64,000 nucleotides of DNA from contig NZ_QETF01000004.1 in the NCBI RefSeq assembly GCF_003129565.1, positions 1 to 64,000 on the forward strand. Direction: 5' to 3'. Of the stretch, positions 35,118 through 44,831 are shown piece by piece; the stretch's first letter is position 1, and each line of letters begins with the position of its first letter. The notes beneath the pieces were generated by a model, which saw only the letters and a program-made list of their open reading frames with translations, was not told where the DNA came from and did no database searches. Source of the DNA: Salibaculum griseiflavum (lineage in GTDB: Bacteria > Pseudomonadota > Alphaproteobacteria > Rhodobacterales > Rhodobacteraceae). The position numbers and the translations under genes are program-made.

Positions 35118-35543
35118 ATGGCGGATGAAACCCTGACTTGTCTGGAATGCGGGCAATTGAACAAGGTGCCGGGCGACCGGCTGGCGTCGGGCCCCAAATG
35201 CGGGACTTGCGGCGCGAAACTGATGCCGGCCAAGGCGGTCGAGATCGACCTGAAAACACTGGAAAAGGCCGCCAAGAAAGATAGCGTTCCGCTGGTCGTG
35301 GATTTCTGGGCGCCGTGGTGCGGGCCGTGCCGGATGATGGCGCCGGAGTTTTCCAAAGCCGCCGGAGAGTTGTCGGGCAAGGCACGGCTGGTCAAGCTGA
35401 ACACAGAGGACCACCAGACCGCCGGCATGAAATACGGCATCCGTGGCATTCCGACGATGATACAGTTCCGCAAGGGCCGCGAGATCAAGCGCCAGTCGGG
35501 GGCGATGCAGGCCCCGGCCATCATCGGCTGGGCGCAGGGCTAG
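35118..35543 (+). CDS. trxC: thioredoxin 2
   Basis: A 141-residue cytoplasmic thioredoxin. An N-terminal zinc knuckle (Cys8, Cys11, Cys28, Cys31) marks the TrxC type; the redox active site is WCGPC (67-71) and the cis-Pro is in RGIPTMIQF. It reduces protein disulfides and is induced by oxidative stress in other bacteria. GGAGG precedes the ATG at 35118. Flanked by a good promoter and a bidirectional terminator, so it is a single-gene unit between two cold-shock genes. Confidence 0.95.
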   Translation: MADETLTCLECGQLNKVPGDRLASGPKCGTCGAKLMPAKAVEIDLKTLEKAAKKDSVPLVVDFWAPWCGPCRMMAPEFSKAAGELSGKARLVKLNTEDHQTAGMKYGIRGIPTMIQFRKGREIKRQSGAMQAPAIIGWAQG

Positions 35544-35548
35544 ACATG

Positions 35549-35578
35549 AAAAAGGGGCAGCCAAGGCCGCCCCTTTTC
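35549..35578. terminator. bidirectional terminator between trxC and second cold-shock gene
   Basis: AAAAGGGGC (35550-35558) and GCCCCTTTT (35569-35577) form a 9-bp stem with a 10-base loop; the A/T flanks give a T tract in both directions. It can end both trxC and the convergent cold-shock transcript. Confidence 0.85.
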
Positions 35579-35597
35579 GAATCCTGTCGCGTCCGGC

Positions 35598-35804
35598 TTA
35601 GGCCAGGGCGATGTTCGTCGCGCTTTCGCGGCCGTCACGGCCGGCTTCCACGTCGAAGGTGACCTTCTGGTCATCGGCCAGGCCGGTCAGGCCAGCGCGT
35701 TCGACTGCGGAGATGTGGACGAAAACGTCCTTGCCGCCGGTTTCAGGTGCGATAAAGCCGAAGCCTTTGGTGGTGTTGAACCATTTCACGGTGCCATTGG
35801 CCAT
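35598..35804 (-). CDS. cold-shock domain protein (second copy)
   Basis: A 68-residue cold-shock protein with RNP1 KGFGFIAPE and RNP2 DVFVHIS. It differs from the copy at 34654 at 13 positions, mostly in the last third. AAAAGGAAG precedes the ATG. The 415-bp region upstream, up to ettA, contains its promoter/leader and several strong palindromes. Confidence 0.95.
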   Translation of the reverse strand: MANGTVKWFNTTKGFGFIAPETGGKDVFVHISAVERAGLTGLADDQKVTFDVEAGRDGRESATNIALA

Positions 35805-36062
35805 GTGAAGTCTTCCTTTTGATATATGCTGCCCGCGTTGGTGCGACAGCCCGGCTTGGTCAGTCTGGGTCGAAGAACTGAGTGCCGGTAAAGGAAGTCA
35901 GGGTCGAGGTAGAATAACGTCTGCATGGCCCATATGGGGGTTCGGCGGGCGGATAGCAAGGAAAAACAATGGGGCAGCCGTGACACCCGGTTGTTCGTGG
36001 CAAGTCAATTGAACCTCGCAGCATTTGCGCGAAGCATGCGATCCGCGTTTCTTGGGGCCAGA

Positions 36063-36088
36063 TCATCAATGGCATCTGCCATTGATGA
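36063..36088. repeat. perfect 12-bp inverted repeat
   Basis: TCATCAATGGCA (36063-36074) and TGCCATTGATGA (36077-36088) are exact reverse complements separated by two bases. The site is AT-richer than its surroundings and looks like a binding site for a dimeric regulator or a mobile-element end; no second copy was noticed in the window. Confidence 0.8.
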
Positions 36089-36089
36089 C

Positions 36090-36146
36090 GCGCCCGACCC
36101 GCCCCTTGGGCGGGCGCGTTACACGCCCCCACCCCGGGTCGGGCGC
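36090..36146. repeat. GC-rich inverted pair downstream of ettA
   Basis: GCGCCCGACCC (36090-36100) and GGGTCGGGCGC (36136-36146) are exact complements, with a further CGCCC/GGGCG hairpin in the loop. It directly adjoins the 12-bp palindrome. It could be the transcription end of ettA, although it lacks a T tract. Confidence 0.65.
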
Positions 36147-36219
36147 GACGAGTCCGATGGAGATCCTGCGCAGGGGGGCGTCAATTGCCGACCTATGTTG
36201 CCATAAAGAGCCGGCGCTT

Positions 36220-37875
36220 CTATCGGCTGAACTTCTTGTGCTTCAGCCGCTTCGGCTCAAGCGCGTCTGCCCCCAAACGCCGTTTCTTGTCTTCCTCGTA
36301 ATCTTCGAAATTGCCCTGGAACCATTCCACATGGGCCTCGCCCTCGAAGGCGAGGATGTGGGTACAGATCCGGTCGAGGAAGAAGCGGTCGTGCGAGATG
36401 ACGACGGCGCAGCCTGCGAACTGGGTCAGGGCGTCTTCCAGTGCCCGCAGGGTTTCGACGTCCAGGTCGTTGGTCGGTTCGTCGAGCAGAAGAACGTTGC
36501 CGCCGGATTTCAGCAGCTTGGCCATGTGGACGCGGTTGCGTTCGCCGCCTGACAGCTGCCCGACCTTCTTCTGCTGGTCGCCCCCCTTGAAGTTGAAGGC
36601 GGAGCAGTATGCGCGGGAGTTCATCTGGGCGTCGCCCAGCTGGATGATCTCGCCGCCGTCGGAGATTTCCTCCCAGACGGTCGCATTCGGGTCGAGCGCG
36701 TCGCGGGACTGGTCGACATAGGACAGTTCCACCGTGTCGCCATATTCCACGGTTCCCTCGTCGGGCTGTTCCTGCCCGGTCAGCATCTTGAACAGGGTGG
36801 ATTTACCCGCACCGTTGGGGCCGATCACGCCGACGATGCCGCCCGGCGGCAGGGAAAAGGACAGATCCTCGATCAACAGCTTGTCGCCCATGGCCTTTTT
36901 CAGGCCCTCGACCTCGATCACCTTGCCGCCAAGGCGCGGGCCGTTGGGGATGATGATCTGGGCGCGGGACAGCTTTTCGCGTTCGGACTGGTTGGCCAGT
37001 TCCTCGTAGGCCTGGATACGCGCCTTGGACTTGGCCTGCCGGGCCTTCTGGCCCTGGCGCATCCATTCCAGTTCGCGTTCCAGCGTCTTCTGCTTGGACT
37101 TGTCCTCGCGGGCTTCCTGTTCCAGCCGCTTGGCCTTCTGCTCCAGCCAGCTGGAATAATTGCCTTCGTAAGGGATGCCCGACCCGCGGTCGAGTTCGAG
37201 GATCCAGCCGGTGATGTCATCGAGAAAATAGCGGTCGTGGGTGACGACAAGGATGGTGCCCTTGTAATCGATCAGGTGCTGTTGCAGCCAGGCGATGGTT
37301 TCCGCGTCGAGGTGGTTGGTCGGTTCGTCCAGCAGCAGCATGTCGGGCGCTTCCAGCAGCAGCTTGCAGAGCGCGACGCGGCGCGCTTCGCCGCCCGAGA
37401 GGGTTTCTGGCATGGCATCGTCGGGCGGGCAGCGCAGGGCCTCCATCGCGACGTCGATCTGGGCGTCCAGATCCCACAGATTCTGGGTGTCGATCTCGTC
37501 TTGAAGCTGGGCCATCTCATCGGCGGTTTCGTCCGAATAGTTCATGGCAAGTTCGTTGAAGCGGTCCAGCTTGGCCTTCTTTTCGGCGACGCCTTCCATG
37601 ACGTTTTCGCGGACGGTCTTGGATGTGTCCAGCTGCGGCTCCTGCGGCAGGTAGCCGACACGCGCGCCCTCGGCCGCCCAGGCCTCGCCCGAGAAATCGG
37701 TGTCGATCCCGGCCATGATGCGCAGCAGGGTGGATTTACCCGCGCCGTTGACGCCCACGACGCCGATCTTGACGCCGGGCAGGAAGGACAGGCGGATATT
37801 CTCGAAACATTTCTTGCCACCGGGATAGGTCTTGGAGACGCCATCCATGTGGTAGACATATTGGTAAGAAGCCAT
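36220..37875 (-). CDS. ettA: energy-dependent translational throttle protein EttA
   Basis: A 551-residue ABC-F ATPase that binds the ribosomal E site and gates the first elongation step according to the ATP/ADP ratio. Two ABC cassettes: Walker [10 protein letters not shown] (about 40-48) and GPNGAGKST (about 358-366). Signatures are [16 protein letters not shown] and [15 protein letters not shown], with Walker [12 protein letters not shown] and [11 protein letters not shown]. The P-site tRNA-interaction linker (about 240-310, [23 protein letters not shown]) and the arm insertion fit EttA. Length is as in E. coli. Confidence 0.96.
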   Translation of the reverse strand: MASYQYVYHMDGVSKTYPGGKKCFENIRLSFLPGVKIGVVGVNGAGKSTLLRIMAGIDTDFSGEAWAAEGARVGYLPQEPQLDTSKTVRENVMEGVAEKKAKLDRFNELAMNYSDETADEMAQLQDEIDTQNLWDLDAQIDVAMEALRCPPDDAMPETLSGGEARRVALCKLLLEAPDMLLLDEPTNHLDAETIAWLQQHLIDYKGTILVVTHDRYFLDDITGWILELDRGSGIPYEGNYSSWLEQKAKRLEQEAREDKSKQKTLERELEWMRQGQKARQAKSKARIQAYEELANQSEREKLSRAQIIIPNGPRLGGKVIEVEGLKKAMGDKLLIEDLSFSLPPGGIVGVIGPNGAGKSTLFKMLTGQEQPDEGTVEYGDTVELSYVDQSRDALDPNATVWEEISDGGEIIQLGDAQMNSRAYCSAFNFKGGDQQKKVGQLSGGERNRVHMAKLLKSGGNVLLLDEPTNDLDVETLRALEDALTQFAGCAVVISHDRFFLDRICTHILAFEGEAHVEWFQGNFEDYEEDKKRRLGADALEPKRLKHKKFSR

Positions 37876-37956
37876 GACGCACCCCCGGTCAGATCTGCGG
37901 ATATCCGCAACTCGATACCGGCTAAGCCGGGGCGCTTCAACTGCCGATCGGAGGGT

Positions 37957-39951
37957 CTAGCCCGAGATCATGCGCAGGGCCGGGCCGATCTTCTGCGCGG
38001 CCAGCCAGCCGGGCAGGTCCTCGGCGCTCAGGGGGCGCGAAATCCAGTAGCCCTGCACGGCGGTGCAGCCCATGTTCAGCAAGACATCGGCGGTCTGCCG
38101 GTCCTCGACCCCTTCGGCCACCACATTGAGGCCGAGGTCGTTGCACAATTCGATGATCTTGCGCACGATCTTGGTGGCGGTGTCGTCGCCGCGCACGTTC
38201 TGGATCAGGCTGCGGTCGATCTTGACCCCCGATACGGCCAGTTCCGCAAGGTGGGCCAGGCCCGCATAGCCGACGCCGAAATCGTCCAGGTAGACCTTGA
38301 AGCCGGCATCGCGAAGGTCGCGGATCGTTGCGGCATGGGATGACTTCTCGGTCACCTTGCCGAAGGCCGTGGTCTCCAGCACCTCGATGGCGACCTGCTC
38401 TCGCGCAAGGCCGCCGGCCTCGACCCCCCAGACCAGCCGATTGACGAATTCCGGATGCGCCAGGAGACTGCTGGAGGCATTGAACGAGATCGACAACTCG
38501 CTGTGTCCCGTTCGGTCCAGCATGTGTTTCTGTTCCAGCGCCTTGCTCATCGAACCAAGGTCCAAAGCGCCCATCAGGCCCAGTTCATCGGCGATCGGCA
38601 GGAAATCATCCGGGCCGATCAACCCGGCCTCGGGGTGGGCCCAGCGCACCAGCGTTTCGAGGCCAATAACCTTCTGGCCGTCAAGGTCGAAGATCGGCTG
38701 AAACACGTGGTCCAGTGTGCCGGTATCGACTGCATCGGCCAGTTCGCTGGCGCGTTCGGATTGCTGCACATGGCGGCTGTGCAGCGCCTCATCATAGATC
38801 TCGGCCCGGCCGCGCCCCAATGTCTTGGCCTCGTAGAGCGCAAAGTCCGCTTGCAGAAGAAGGGCATTGGGGTCTGTCTCGCCTTCGGTGGACAGCGCGG
38901 CGCCGATGCTGCAACTAACTGAAATCAGGCGATCATTCCAGTAGAATGGGTCCGCAACCCGGCGGGCGACGCGGTCGGCGACATCGCGCAGGTCCTCGAC
39001 CCGGCGAATCTCCGGCAGAACGACCACGAACTCGTCACCGCCGACCCTGGCCACCAGAGAGCCGGCCATGACCTCGGCGCGCAGCGCCCCGGCAACATGG
39101 ATCAACGCGGCATCGCCCGCGGAATGACCGTGGGTGTCGTTGATGGCTTTGAAATGATCCAGGTCCACATGCAGCAGCCCGATCCAATTGCTGGCGCCGG
39201 CCGCCGCTTCGAGCGCCCCGGCCGTGTAGTCGAGAAAGGCCGCGCGGTTGGAAAGTCCCGTCAGGCTGTCATGGGTGGCTTCGTGGGCCAGCTTGTTGCG
39301 GGCCTCGCGCAGGCGCTCTTCTTGCTGGATCTGCTGGGTCACGTCTCGGCAGATCAGGATGGCATGCTGTTCCCCGGCGGTGGATTTGCGGAACGAGATC
39401 GAGATTTGGTTCCAGAACAGCTCTCCGTTCTTGCGCCGGTTTTCGAACAGTTGCAGCGAATCGAAGGTCGGGTCGTCAGGATCGTATCGGAACGCCTTGA
39501 TTTCCTTTTTCGAGGGGGTCTTTTCCTTTGGCAGGGCATAGCTGAGCGGATTGCGCCCGATCATTTCCTCGGGGCCGCGCCCCATGATCCGGCAATAGGC
39601 CGGGTTGGGCCAGACCACGATCCCGTCGAGGGTCTGGATAACGATGCCGTCGCTGGCATGTTCGCAGGCCATGCGAAAATGCTCGGCCTCGCGCAGTTGG
39701 CGGATCAGATCGCGGCGCGTGCCGCGCAGGGTGACCGAAAGTGCCTTGTTCTCGGCCCGGCTGCGCAGCAGCAACGACCCCAACAAGAAGGTGGCGCCCA
39801 GCATGGCAAGAACTGCTGTTATCAGGAAAGACACAGGGGGCAGCACCGTCGTTCGACTCGATTCGAACGACCCTAGCTCCGTCGGGGTTTGGGTCAGGTT
39901 AAGGACCTGTCGGTTGCCAAGGTGAGCAGGGCGGCGTAAGGCCCGCCCCAT
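37957..39951 (-). CDS. membrane PAS-GGDEF-EAL cyclic-di-GMP protein
   Basis: About 664 residues. One N-terminal membrane helix (about 40-62, [21 protein letters not shown]), a PAS domain (about 90-215), a diguanylate-cyclase domain with intact GGDEF ([13 protein letters not shown]) and a phosphodiesterase domain. The EAL motif reads ETL. The other catalytic residues look present ([45 protein letters not shown]). Both synthesis and hydrolysis of c-di-GMP are possible. The start is uncertain: ATG 39951 shares its CATG with nadD, and internal GTG codons before the membrane helix are alternatives. Confidence 0.88.
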   Translation of the reverse strand: MGRALRRPAHLGNRQVLNLTQTPTELGSFESSRTTVLPPVSFLITAVLAMLGATFLLGSLLLRSRAENKALSVTLRGTRRDLIRQLREAEHFRMACEHASDGIVIQTLDGIVVWPNPAYCRIMGRGPEEMIGRNPLSYALPKEKTPSKKEIKAFRYDPDDPTFDSLQLFENRRKNGELFWNQISISFRKSTAGEQHAILICRDVTQQIQQEERLREARNKLAHEATHDSLTGLSNRAAFLDYTAGALEAAAGASNWIGLLHVDLDHFKAINDTHGHSAGDAALIHVAGALRAEVMAGSLVARVGGDEFVVVLPEIRRVEDLRDVADRVARRVADPFYWNDRLISVSCSIGAALSTEGETDPNALLLQADFALYEAKTLGRGRAEIYDEALHSRHVQQSERASELADAVDTGTLDHVFQPIFDLDGQKVIGLETLVRWAHPEAGLIGPDDFLPIADELGLMGALDLGSMSKALEQKHMLDRTGHSELSISFNASSSLLAHPEFVNRLVWGVEAGGLAREQVAIEVLETTAFGKVTEKSSHAATIRDLRDAGFKVYLDDFGVGYAGLAHLAELAVSGVKIDRSLIQNVRGDDTATKIVRKIIELCNDLGLNVVAEGVEDRQTADVLLNMGCTAVQGYWISRPLSAEDLPGWLAAQKIGPALRMISG

Positions 39952-40555
39952 GATGCGCGCATCTTTGCCATATGCCCGGGCCGGACAGGTGGTCGGACTG
40001 CTGGGCGGGTCGTTTGACCCGGCCCATTCGGGCCATGTGGACCTGACGCGTGCGGCGCTGCGGCGGTTCGGGCTGGATCGGGTCTGGTGGCTGGTCTCGC
40101 CCGGCAATCCGCTCAAGGTCGACGGGCCGGCACCCTTGGCGACGCGCATGGAACGGGCCTGCGCCATCATGCAACATCCGCGTGTCGAGATCACGGATAT
40201 TGAGGCGCGGATCGGCACGCGCTACACGGCTCGCACCTTGGCGCGGCTGCAGGCGCTTTATCCCGGTGTCCGTTTCGTCTGGCTGATGGGAGCGGACAAC
40301 CTGGCGCAGTTCCATCGCTGGGGCGACTGGGAGGACATCATGCAACGGGTCCCAGTCGGGGTGATTGCCCGGCCCGGCGACCGTATCTCGGCGCGCATGT
40401 CACGGACCGCGCGGATCTACAGGGCGCAGCAATTGCCCGGCCGGGACTCGGCCCTTCTTGGGCGTGCGGACCCGCCGGCCTGGTGTTTCATCAACATGCC
40501 GATGAACGATGTTTCTTCCACCCAGATGCGGGCAGACGGTGCCTGGCAGCGATAG
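39950..40555 (+). CDS. nadD: nicotinate-mononucleotide adenylyltransferase
   Basis: A 201-residue enzyme that converts nicotinate mononucleotide to deamido-NAD+, the step before NadE. The nucleotidyltransferase motif is [14 protein letters not shown] (16-29) and the ATP-binding C-terminal motif is [10 protein letters not shown], close to the usual ISSTx[13 protein letters not shown] and [16 protein letters not shown] are conserved in the family. Two ATGs (39950, 39953) are possible; TAAGG lies upstream. Confidence 0.94.
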   Translation: MMRASLPYARAGQVVGLLGGSFDPAHSGHVDLTRAALRRFGLDRVWWLVSPGNPLKVDGPAPLATRMERACAIMQHPRVEITDIEARIGTRYTARTLARLQALYPGVRFVWLMGADNLAQFHRWGDWEDIMQRVPVGVIARPGDRISARMSRTARIYRAQQLPGRDSALLGRADPPAWCFINMPMNDVSSTQMRADGAWQR

Positions 40556-40595
40556 GCGGTTGCCCACCGGGCCGGCCGCGGCCTAGTTTGACCGC

Positions 40596-42089
40596 ATGAT
40601 GGCAAGGATGACACGGCGGGGCTTGCTGGGCGGGCTGGTCGCGACAGCGGGCGGGGCGGCCTGGGCTGGCCCTGTCGCCACCTCCCTGCGACCAAGGCTG
40701 CGGCCCGGGCCGGTTGCCACGGGCGAGATGCCCCGGCTCCGCCCGGATCTCGACACCTTGATCGCGCGGGCACAGCTGGGCGGTGTCGTCGGGGTCGAGA
40801 TGCGCGATCTCGAAACCGGCGAGACGCTCCTGTCCAATGCAGCCGGAACAGACCTGCCGCCGGCCAGCGTGACCAAGGCGCTCACATCGCTCTACGCCCT
40901 GCGGCAACTTGGCGGGGCGTATCGCTTTTCAACAAGAGTTCTGGCCACAGGGCCGATCGAGGCGGGTTTGGTGCAGGGCGACCTGATCCTTGCGGGTGGC
41001 GGTGATCCGACGCTGAACACCGATCACCTCGCGGAAATGACCGAGGCATTGGCTGCGCAGGGCATCACCGGCATTTCCGGGCGCCTTCTGTGCTGGGGCG
41101 GGGCCCTGCCTCATATCGAGGAGATCGAGCCGGGCCAGCTGGATCACCTGGGCTACAACCCGGCGGTCAGCGGGCTGAACCTGAATTTCAACCGCGTGCA
41201 TTTCCAGTGGGCTCGCGCGGGGGGCGACTACGAGATCACCATGGATGCCCGGACGGAACGGTATCGCCCTGATGTCGCCATGTCGCGGGTGCGGCTGTCC
41301 AGCCGGTCGCTACCGGTCTATGCCTATGAAGGACCCGACGAATGGACAGTGGCGCGGTCGGCGCTGGGCGATGGCGGTGCGCGTTGGCTGCCGGTGCGGC
41401 GCCCGGCGCTTTACGCGGGAGACGTGTTCCGGACGCTGGCGGGCGGGCAGGGTCTGCGCCTGCCCGAGCCCGTCGAGATCGACACGCTACCCGACAGCGG
41501 AACGGAGCTTTTGCGCCATGACAGCGCCACCTTGCGCGCGATCCTGGGCGACATGATGCGCTATTCCACCAACCTGACGGCCGAGGTCTGCGGGCTGGCC
41601 GCGACACGGGCACGGCTGGGCCGCCCGGTGGGGCTGCATACCTCGGCGGCGGGCATGTCCACTTGGTTGCGACAGACCTACGGAATCGGTGCGCGCTTCG
41701 CGGACCATTCCGGGCTGTCGGATGCCAGCCGCATCAGCGCTGCCGACATGGTTAAGGTGCTGGCGGCAGAAGGCGCCGAGAGCGACCTGCGCCCGTTGTT
41801 GAAACAGATCCCGATGCTGGATTCGGAACGGCAGCGGATCGAGGAATATCCGGTCGCCGTCGCGGCGAAGACAGGCACGCTCAATTTTGTGAGCACGCTT
41901 GCCGGAATTGCAACCGCGCCGGACGGACGCGACTATGCCTTTGCGATCTTCACCGCGAACCTGGACAGGCGGGAAGCGGCGAAGCGCGTGAATGATGAGG
42001 TGCCCGAGGGCAGTATCGCCTGGAACCGACGGTCCCGGCGCCTTCAGCAGGAGATCCTGCAGCGCTGGGGTCTGACGCGTAGGGGCTAG
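40596..42089 (+). CDS. dacB: D-alanyl-D-alanine carboxypeptidase/endopeptidase (PBP4)
   Basis: A 497-residue class C penicillin-binding protein, exported through an N-terminal signal containing RR followed by LLGGLVATAGGAAWA (Tat-like). Active site: SVTK with Ser91 and Lys94, YSTN (SxN) and AKTGTLN (KTG). Between SxxK and SxN lies the large insertion typical of PBP4. It trims and cleaves peptidoglycan cross-bridges in the periplasm. It follows nadD with a 40-bp gap, and its stop overlaps the convergent TerB-like gene by four bases. Confidence 0.93.
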   Translation: MMARMTRRGLLGGLVATAGGAAWAGPVATSLRPRLRPGPVATGEMPRLRPDLDTLIARAQLGGVVGVEMRDLETGETLLSNAAGTDLPPASVTKALTSLYALRQLGGAYRFSTRVLATGPIEAGLVQGDLILAGGGDPTLNTDHLAEMTEALAAQGITGISGRLLCWGGALPHIEEIEPGQLDHLGYNPAVSGLNLNFNRVHFQWARAGGDYEITMDARTERYRPDVAMSRVRLSSRSLPVYAYEGPDEWTVARSALGDGGARWLPVRRPALYAGDVFRTLAGGQGLRLPEPVEIDTLPDSGTELLRHDSATLRAILGDMMRYSTNLTAEVCGLAATRARLGRPVGLHTSAAGMSTWLRQTYGIGARFADHSGLSDASRISAADMVKVLAAEGAESDLRPLLKQIPMLDSERQRIEEYPVAVAAKTGTLNFVSTLAGIATAPDGRDYAFAIFTANLDRREAAKRVNDEVPEGSIAWNRRSRRLQQEILQRWGLTRRG

Positions 42090-42505
42090 AGGGTCAGGTG
42101 ACGCGCCCGCGCGCCACGCTCGATCGCGGCGGCATGCAGACGGTCGATGTTCAGCTCGTAGCGCATTTCTTCCAATAGGCGCAGTTCGGATTGGGCGATG
42201 TCCCCATCCGCCGCCGCCACGTCGCAGGCAAGGGCATAGGCGGTTTCGTACAGGCGCTCGGGCAGCGCGTCACGCACCAGGCCGAACAGGGCGTCAAGCC
42301 CGTCCTCCTGGGTGAAGAGCTCGAAGACCACGCCCGAGACCTTGCCGATCTGGTCGGCGTCGTAGTCGCCGAAGACCGGCAGGTGATTGACCGTGCTGGT
42401 GATCTTGACCAGTTCGGCGGTGCGAATGTCCTCGTCACTGGCGGAAACGGCCACCATGATGGCGACAAGGGCGTCTTGAGCGGTCAGGGCGGCGGTGGCG
42501 TTCAT
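42086..42505 (-). CDS. TerB-like protein
   Basis: A 139-residue all-helical acidic protein. The paired pattern of short acidic motifs ([15 protein letters not shown] near 22-36 and [18 protein letters not shown] near 96-113) is that of the TerB/co-chaperone DjlA N-terminal domain, which binds metal ions. A role in tellurite resistance is only the family name; no other ter gene is near. Confidence 0.6.
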   Translation of the reverse strand: MNATAALTAQDALVAIMVAVSASDEDIRTAELVKITSTVNHLPVFGDYDADQIGKVSGVVFELFTQEDGLDALFGLVRDALPERLYETAYALACDVAAADGDIAQSELRLLEEMRYELNIDRLHAAAIERGARARHLTL

Positions 42506-42616
42506 TGGAAAACTCCGATCTGGAACGGGTTACATTTATTGACCCTTTCGCTGCACTGCAATAGGAGGCAGGCCAGCCGGCCATGGGGGCCGGTCCAACC
42601 CCGAGGAAACCCTGAA

Positions 42617-44257
42617 ATGTCCGATCTGCGCGACGCCGCGATGAGTTCGAAAGCCTGGCCCTTCGAAGAGGCTCGGGCGCTGCTCAAACGGGTTGAGGCC
42701 TCGGGCAAGAAAGAGGTGTTGTTCGAAACCGGCTACGGGCCGTCCGGCCTGCCGCATATCGGCACGTTCGGCGAGGTTCTGCGCACCACGATGATCCGCC
42801 GCGCCTTCGAGGTGATCTCGGACATTCCGACGCGGTTGATCTGTTTCTCGGACGACCTGGACGGGATGCGCAAGGTGCCGGGCAACGTGCCCAATCGCGA
42901 TAAGCTGCAAGAGGCGTTGCAACTGCCGCTGACATCCGTGCCGGACCCGTTCGAAGAGTTCGAAAGCTTCGGCCACCATAACAACGCCATGCTGCGCCGC
43001 TTCCTCGACACCTTCGGGTTCGAGTACGAGTTCTACTCGGCAACGGACTTCTATAAGTCGGGCCAGTTCGATGCCGTGCTCAAGCGCGCCGCCGAACGCT
43101 ATGACGACATCATGAAGGTGATGCTGAAATCCCTGCGCGAGGAACGCCGGCAGACCTACTCGATCTTCCTGCCGATCCATCCGGAAACCGGCCGCGTCCT
43201 TTACGTGCCGATGAAGCACGTGGATGCCGAGAACCACACCGTGACCTTCGATGATGAAGAGGGCCGCGAATGGACGCTGCCCGTCACCGGCGGCAATGTG
43301 AAGCTGCAATGGAAGCCCGATTTCGGCGCGCGCTGGGCGGCGCTGGACGTGGATTTCGAGATGTATGGCAAGGACCATTCCACCAACACCCCGATCTATG
43401 ACCGGATCTGCGAGATCCTTGGGGGCAAGAAGCCGAACCACTTCACCTACGAGCTGTTCCTGGACGAGAACGGCCAGAAGATTTCCAAGTCGTCTGGAAA
43501 TGGCGTCAGCATCGACGAATGGCTGACCTATGCCAGCACCGAAAGCCTGTCCTATTTCATGTATCTCAAGCCGAAAACGGCCAAGCGGATGCATTTCGAC
43601 GTGATCCCCAAGGCGGTGGACGAATACCACCAGCAACTGCGCGCCTATGCGACGCAGGACACGGCCGCGCGGTTGAACAACCCGGTCTTTCATATCCACG
43701 GCCACAACGTGCCCGAAAGCACCATGGTTGTGCCGTTCTCGATGCTGCTGAACCTTGCCGCCGTGTCCGGGGCCGAGGAAAAGGACAAGCTGTGGGGCTT
43801 CATCCAGCGCTATGCGCCCGATGCCAGCCCCGAAAAGAACCCCGACCTCGACCAGGCCGCCGGGTTCGCGATCCGCTATTTCAACGATTTCGTGAAGCCG
43901 ACGCGCCAGTTCCGCCTTGCGGATGACAAGGAACGCGCGGCGCTGGAAGAGTTGATCGCCTGTCTCCAGGACGAGGGCAAAGCGCTGGACGTGATCGCCC
44001 GCAAGAATGCGCAGGAAGGCAAGGACATGCCTCTTCCGACTGTCGACTGGCACGATGACGAATTCCTGCAATCGATCGTCTTCGCCATCGGCAAGACCCA
44101 CGGATTCGAGCCGCTGCGGGCTTGGTTCTCGACACTCTACGAGGTCTTGCTGGGCGCATCCCAGGGCCCGCGTTTCGGCGGCTTCATCGCGCTTTACGGG
44201 ATCGACGAAACCGTCGCCCTGATCGAAAGCGCGCTGCGCGGCGATCTGGCCGGGTGA
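42617..44257 (+). CDS. lysK: lysyl-tRNA synthetase, class I
   Basis: A 546-residue class I LysRS, the archaeal-type enzyme kept by alphaproteobacteria instead of the class II LysS. The HIGH-type motif is [10 protein letters not shown] (44-53) and the KMSKS-type motif is KISKSSG. The C-terminal third is the helical anticodon-binding region. The ATG follows GAGGAAAC. The longer in-frame reading upstream is antisense to the TerB-like gene and rejected. Confidence 0.96.
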   Translation: MSDLRDAAMSSKAWPFEEARALLKRVEASGKKEVLFETGYGPSGLPHIGTFGEVLRTTMIRRAFEVISDIPTRLICFSDDLDGMRKVPGNVPNRDKLQEALQLPLTSVPDPFEEFESFGHHNNAMLRRFLDTFGFEYEFYSATDFYKSGQFDAVLKRAAERYDDIMKVMLKSLREERRQTYSIFLPIHPETGRVLYVPMKHVDAENHTVTFDDEEGREWTLPVTGGNVKLQWKPDFGARWAALDVDFEMYGKDHSTNTPIYDRICEILGGKKPNHFTYELFLDENGQKISKSSGNGVSIDEWLTYASTESLSYFMYLKPKTAKRMHFDVIPKAVDEYHQQLRAYATQDTAARLNNPVFHIHGHNVPESTMVVPFSMLLNLAAVSGAEEKDKLWGFIQRYAPDASPEKNPDLDQAAGFAIRYFNDFVKPTRQFRLADDKERAALEELIACLQDEGKALDVIARKNAQEGKDMPLPTVDWHDDEFLQSIVFAIGKTHGFEPLRAWFSTLYEVLLGASQGPRFGGFIALYGIDETVALIESALRGDLAG

Positions 44258-44315
44258 AACCGAACCCCGGGTTCGTGCGTATCAGGAATGATGCGGACTA
44301 ACCGGAGGTTTCCCG

Positions 44316-44711
44316 ATGCGACACCTATTGACGATCCTGTTCCTGCTGCTGGCTCCACCGCTGGCCGCGCAGGACGAAGACATCCAGGCGGTGATCGAAA
44401 GCCAGATGCGGGCCTTCCAGGCCGGTGACAGCGCGGCGGCCTTCGAACATGCCAGCCCGCTGATCAAGCAGATTTTCGGCAATTCGCGCAATTTCGGCAT
44501 GATGGTCCGGCAGGGCTATCCGATGGTCTGGAACAATGCCGAGACCCGGTTCCTGGACCTGCGCGAGATCGACGGAGAGCTTTGGCAGAAGCTGCAAGTC
44601 CGGGATGCGGCGGGTGGCCTTTACCTGATGGACTACCGCATGGTGCAGACGGAAAGCGGCTGGCAGATCGACGGCGTCGTGCTGCTGCCCGCGCCGCAGT
44701 TGGGCGTCTGA
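44316..44711 (+). CDS. exported DUF4864 protein
   Basis: A 131-residue protein with a signal peptide (MRHLLTILFLLLAPPLAAQ). The mature part has an SnoaL/NTF2-like pattern (IQAVIESQMRAFQAGDSAAAFEHASP then LMDYRMVQTESGWQIDGVVLLP), which matches DUF4864. Function unknown; probably a small periplasmic ligand-binding cone. GGAGG precedes the ATG. Confidence 0.8.
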   Translation: MRHLLTILFLLLAPPLAAQDEDIQAVIESQMRAFQAGDSAAAFEHASPLIKQIFGNSRNFGMMVRQGYPMVWNNAETRFLDLREIDGELWQKLQVRDAAGGLYLMDYRMVQTESGWQIDGVVLLPAPQLGV

Positions 44712-44831
44712 CCGGCGCTGTTGCGCGGCTTCGCCGGCCATCGTGACGGTGGCCCAAGCGGGCGTTTACCCCGGCCCCATACCCCTTTCGCCCATGCCAC
44801 GGATTTTGAACGGCGCTGCCGGGAAAGGGGA

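Larger units (their letters stand above)
35805..36219. other. 415-bp gene-free region with palindromes
   Basis: I see no credible ORF here. It must hold the promoter and leader of the second cold-shock gene and the 3' end of the ettA transcript. Palindromes present: CCCATATGGG at about 35929-35938, a perfect 12-bp inverted pair at 36063-36088 and a larger GC-rich inverted pair at 36090-36146. None is followed by a T run. Confidence 0.6.

Noticed and set aside
36090-36146. Intrinsic terminator of ettA
   Set aside because: Strong stem but no T run on either strand, so kept only as a structural repeat.
35925-36206. 93-codon plus-strand frame in the gap between cold-shock gene and ettA
   Set aside because: No ribosome-binding site, crosses two palindromes, arginine/proline-rich shadow composition.
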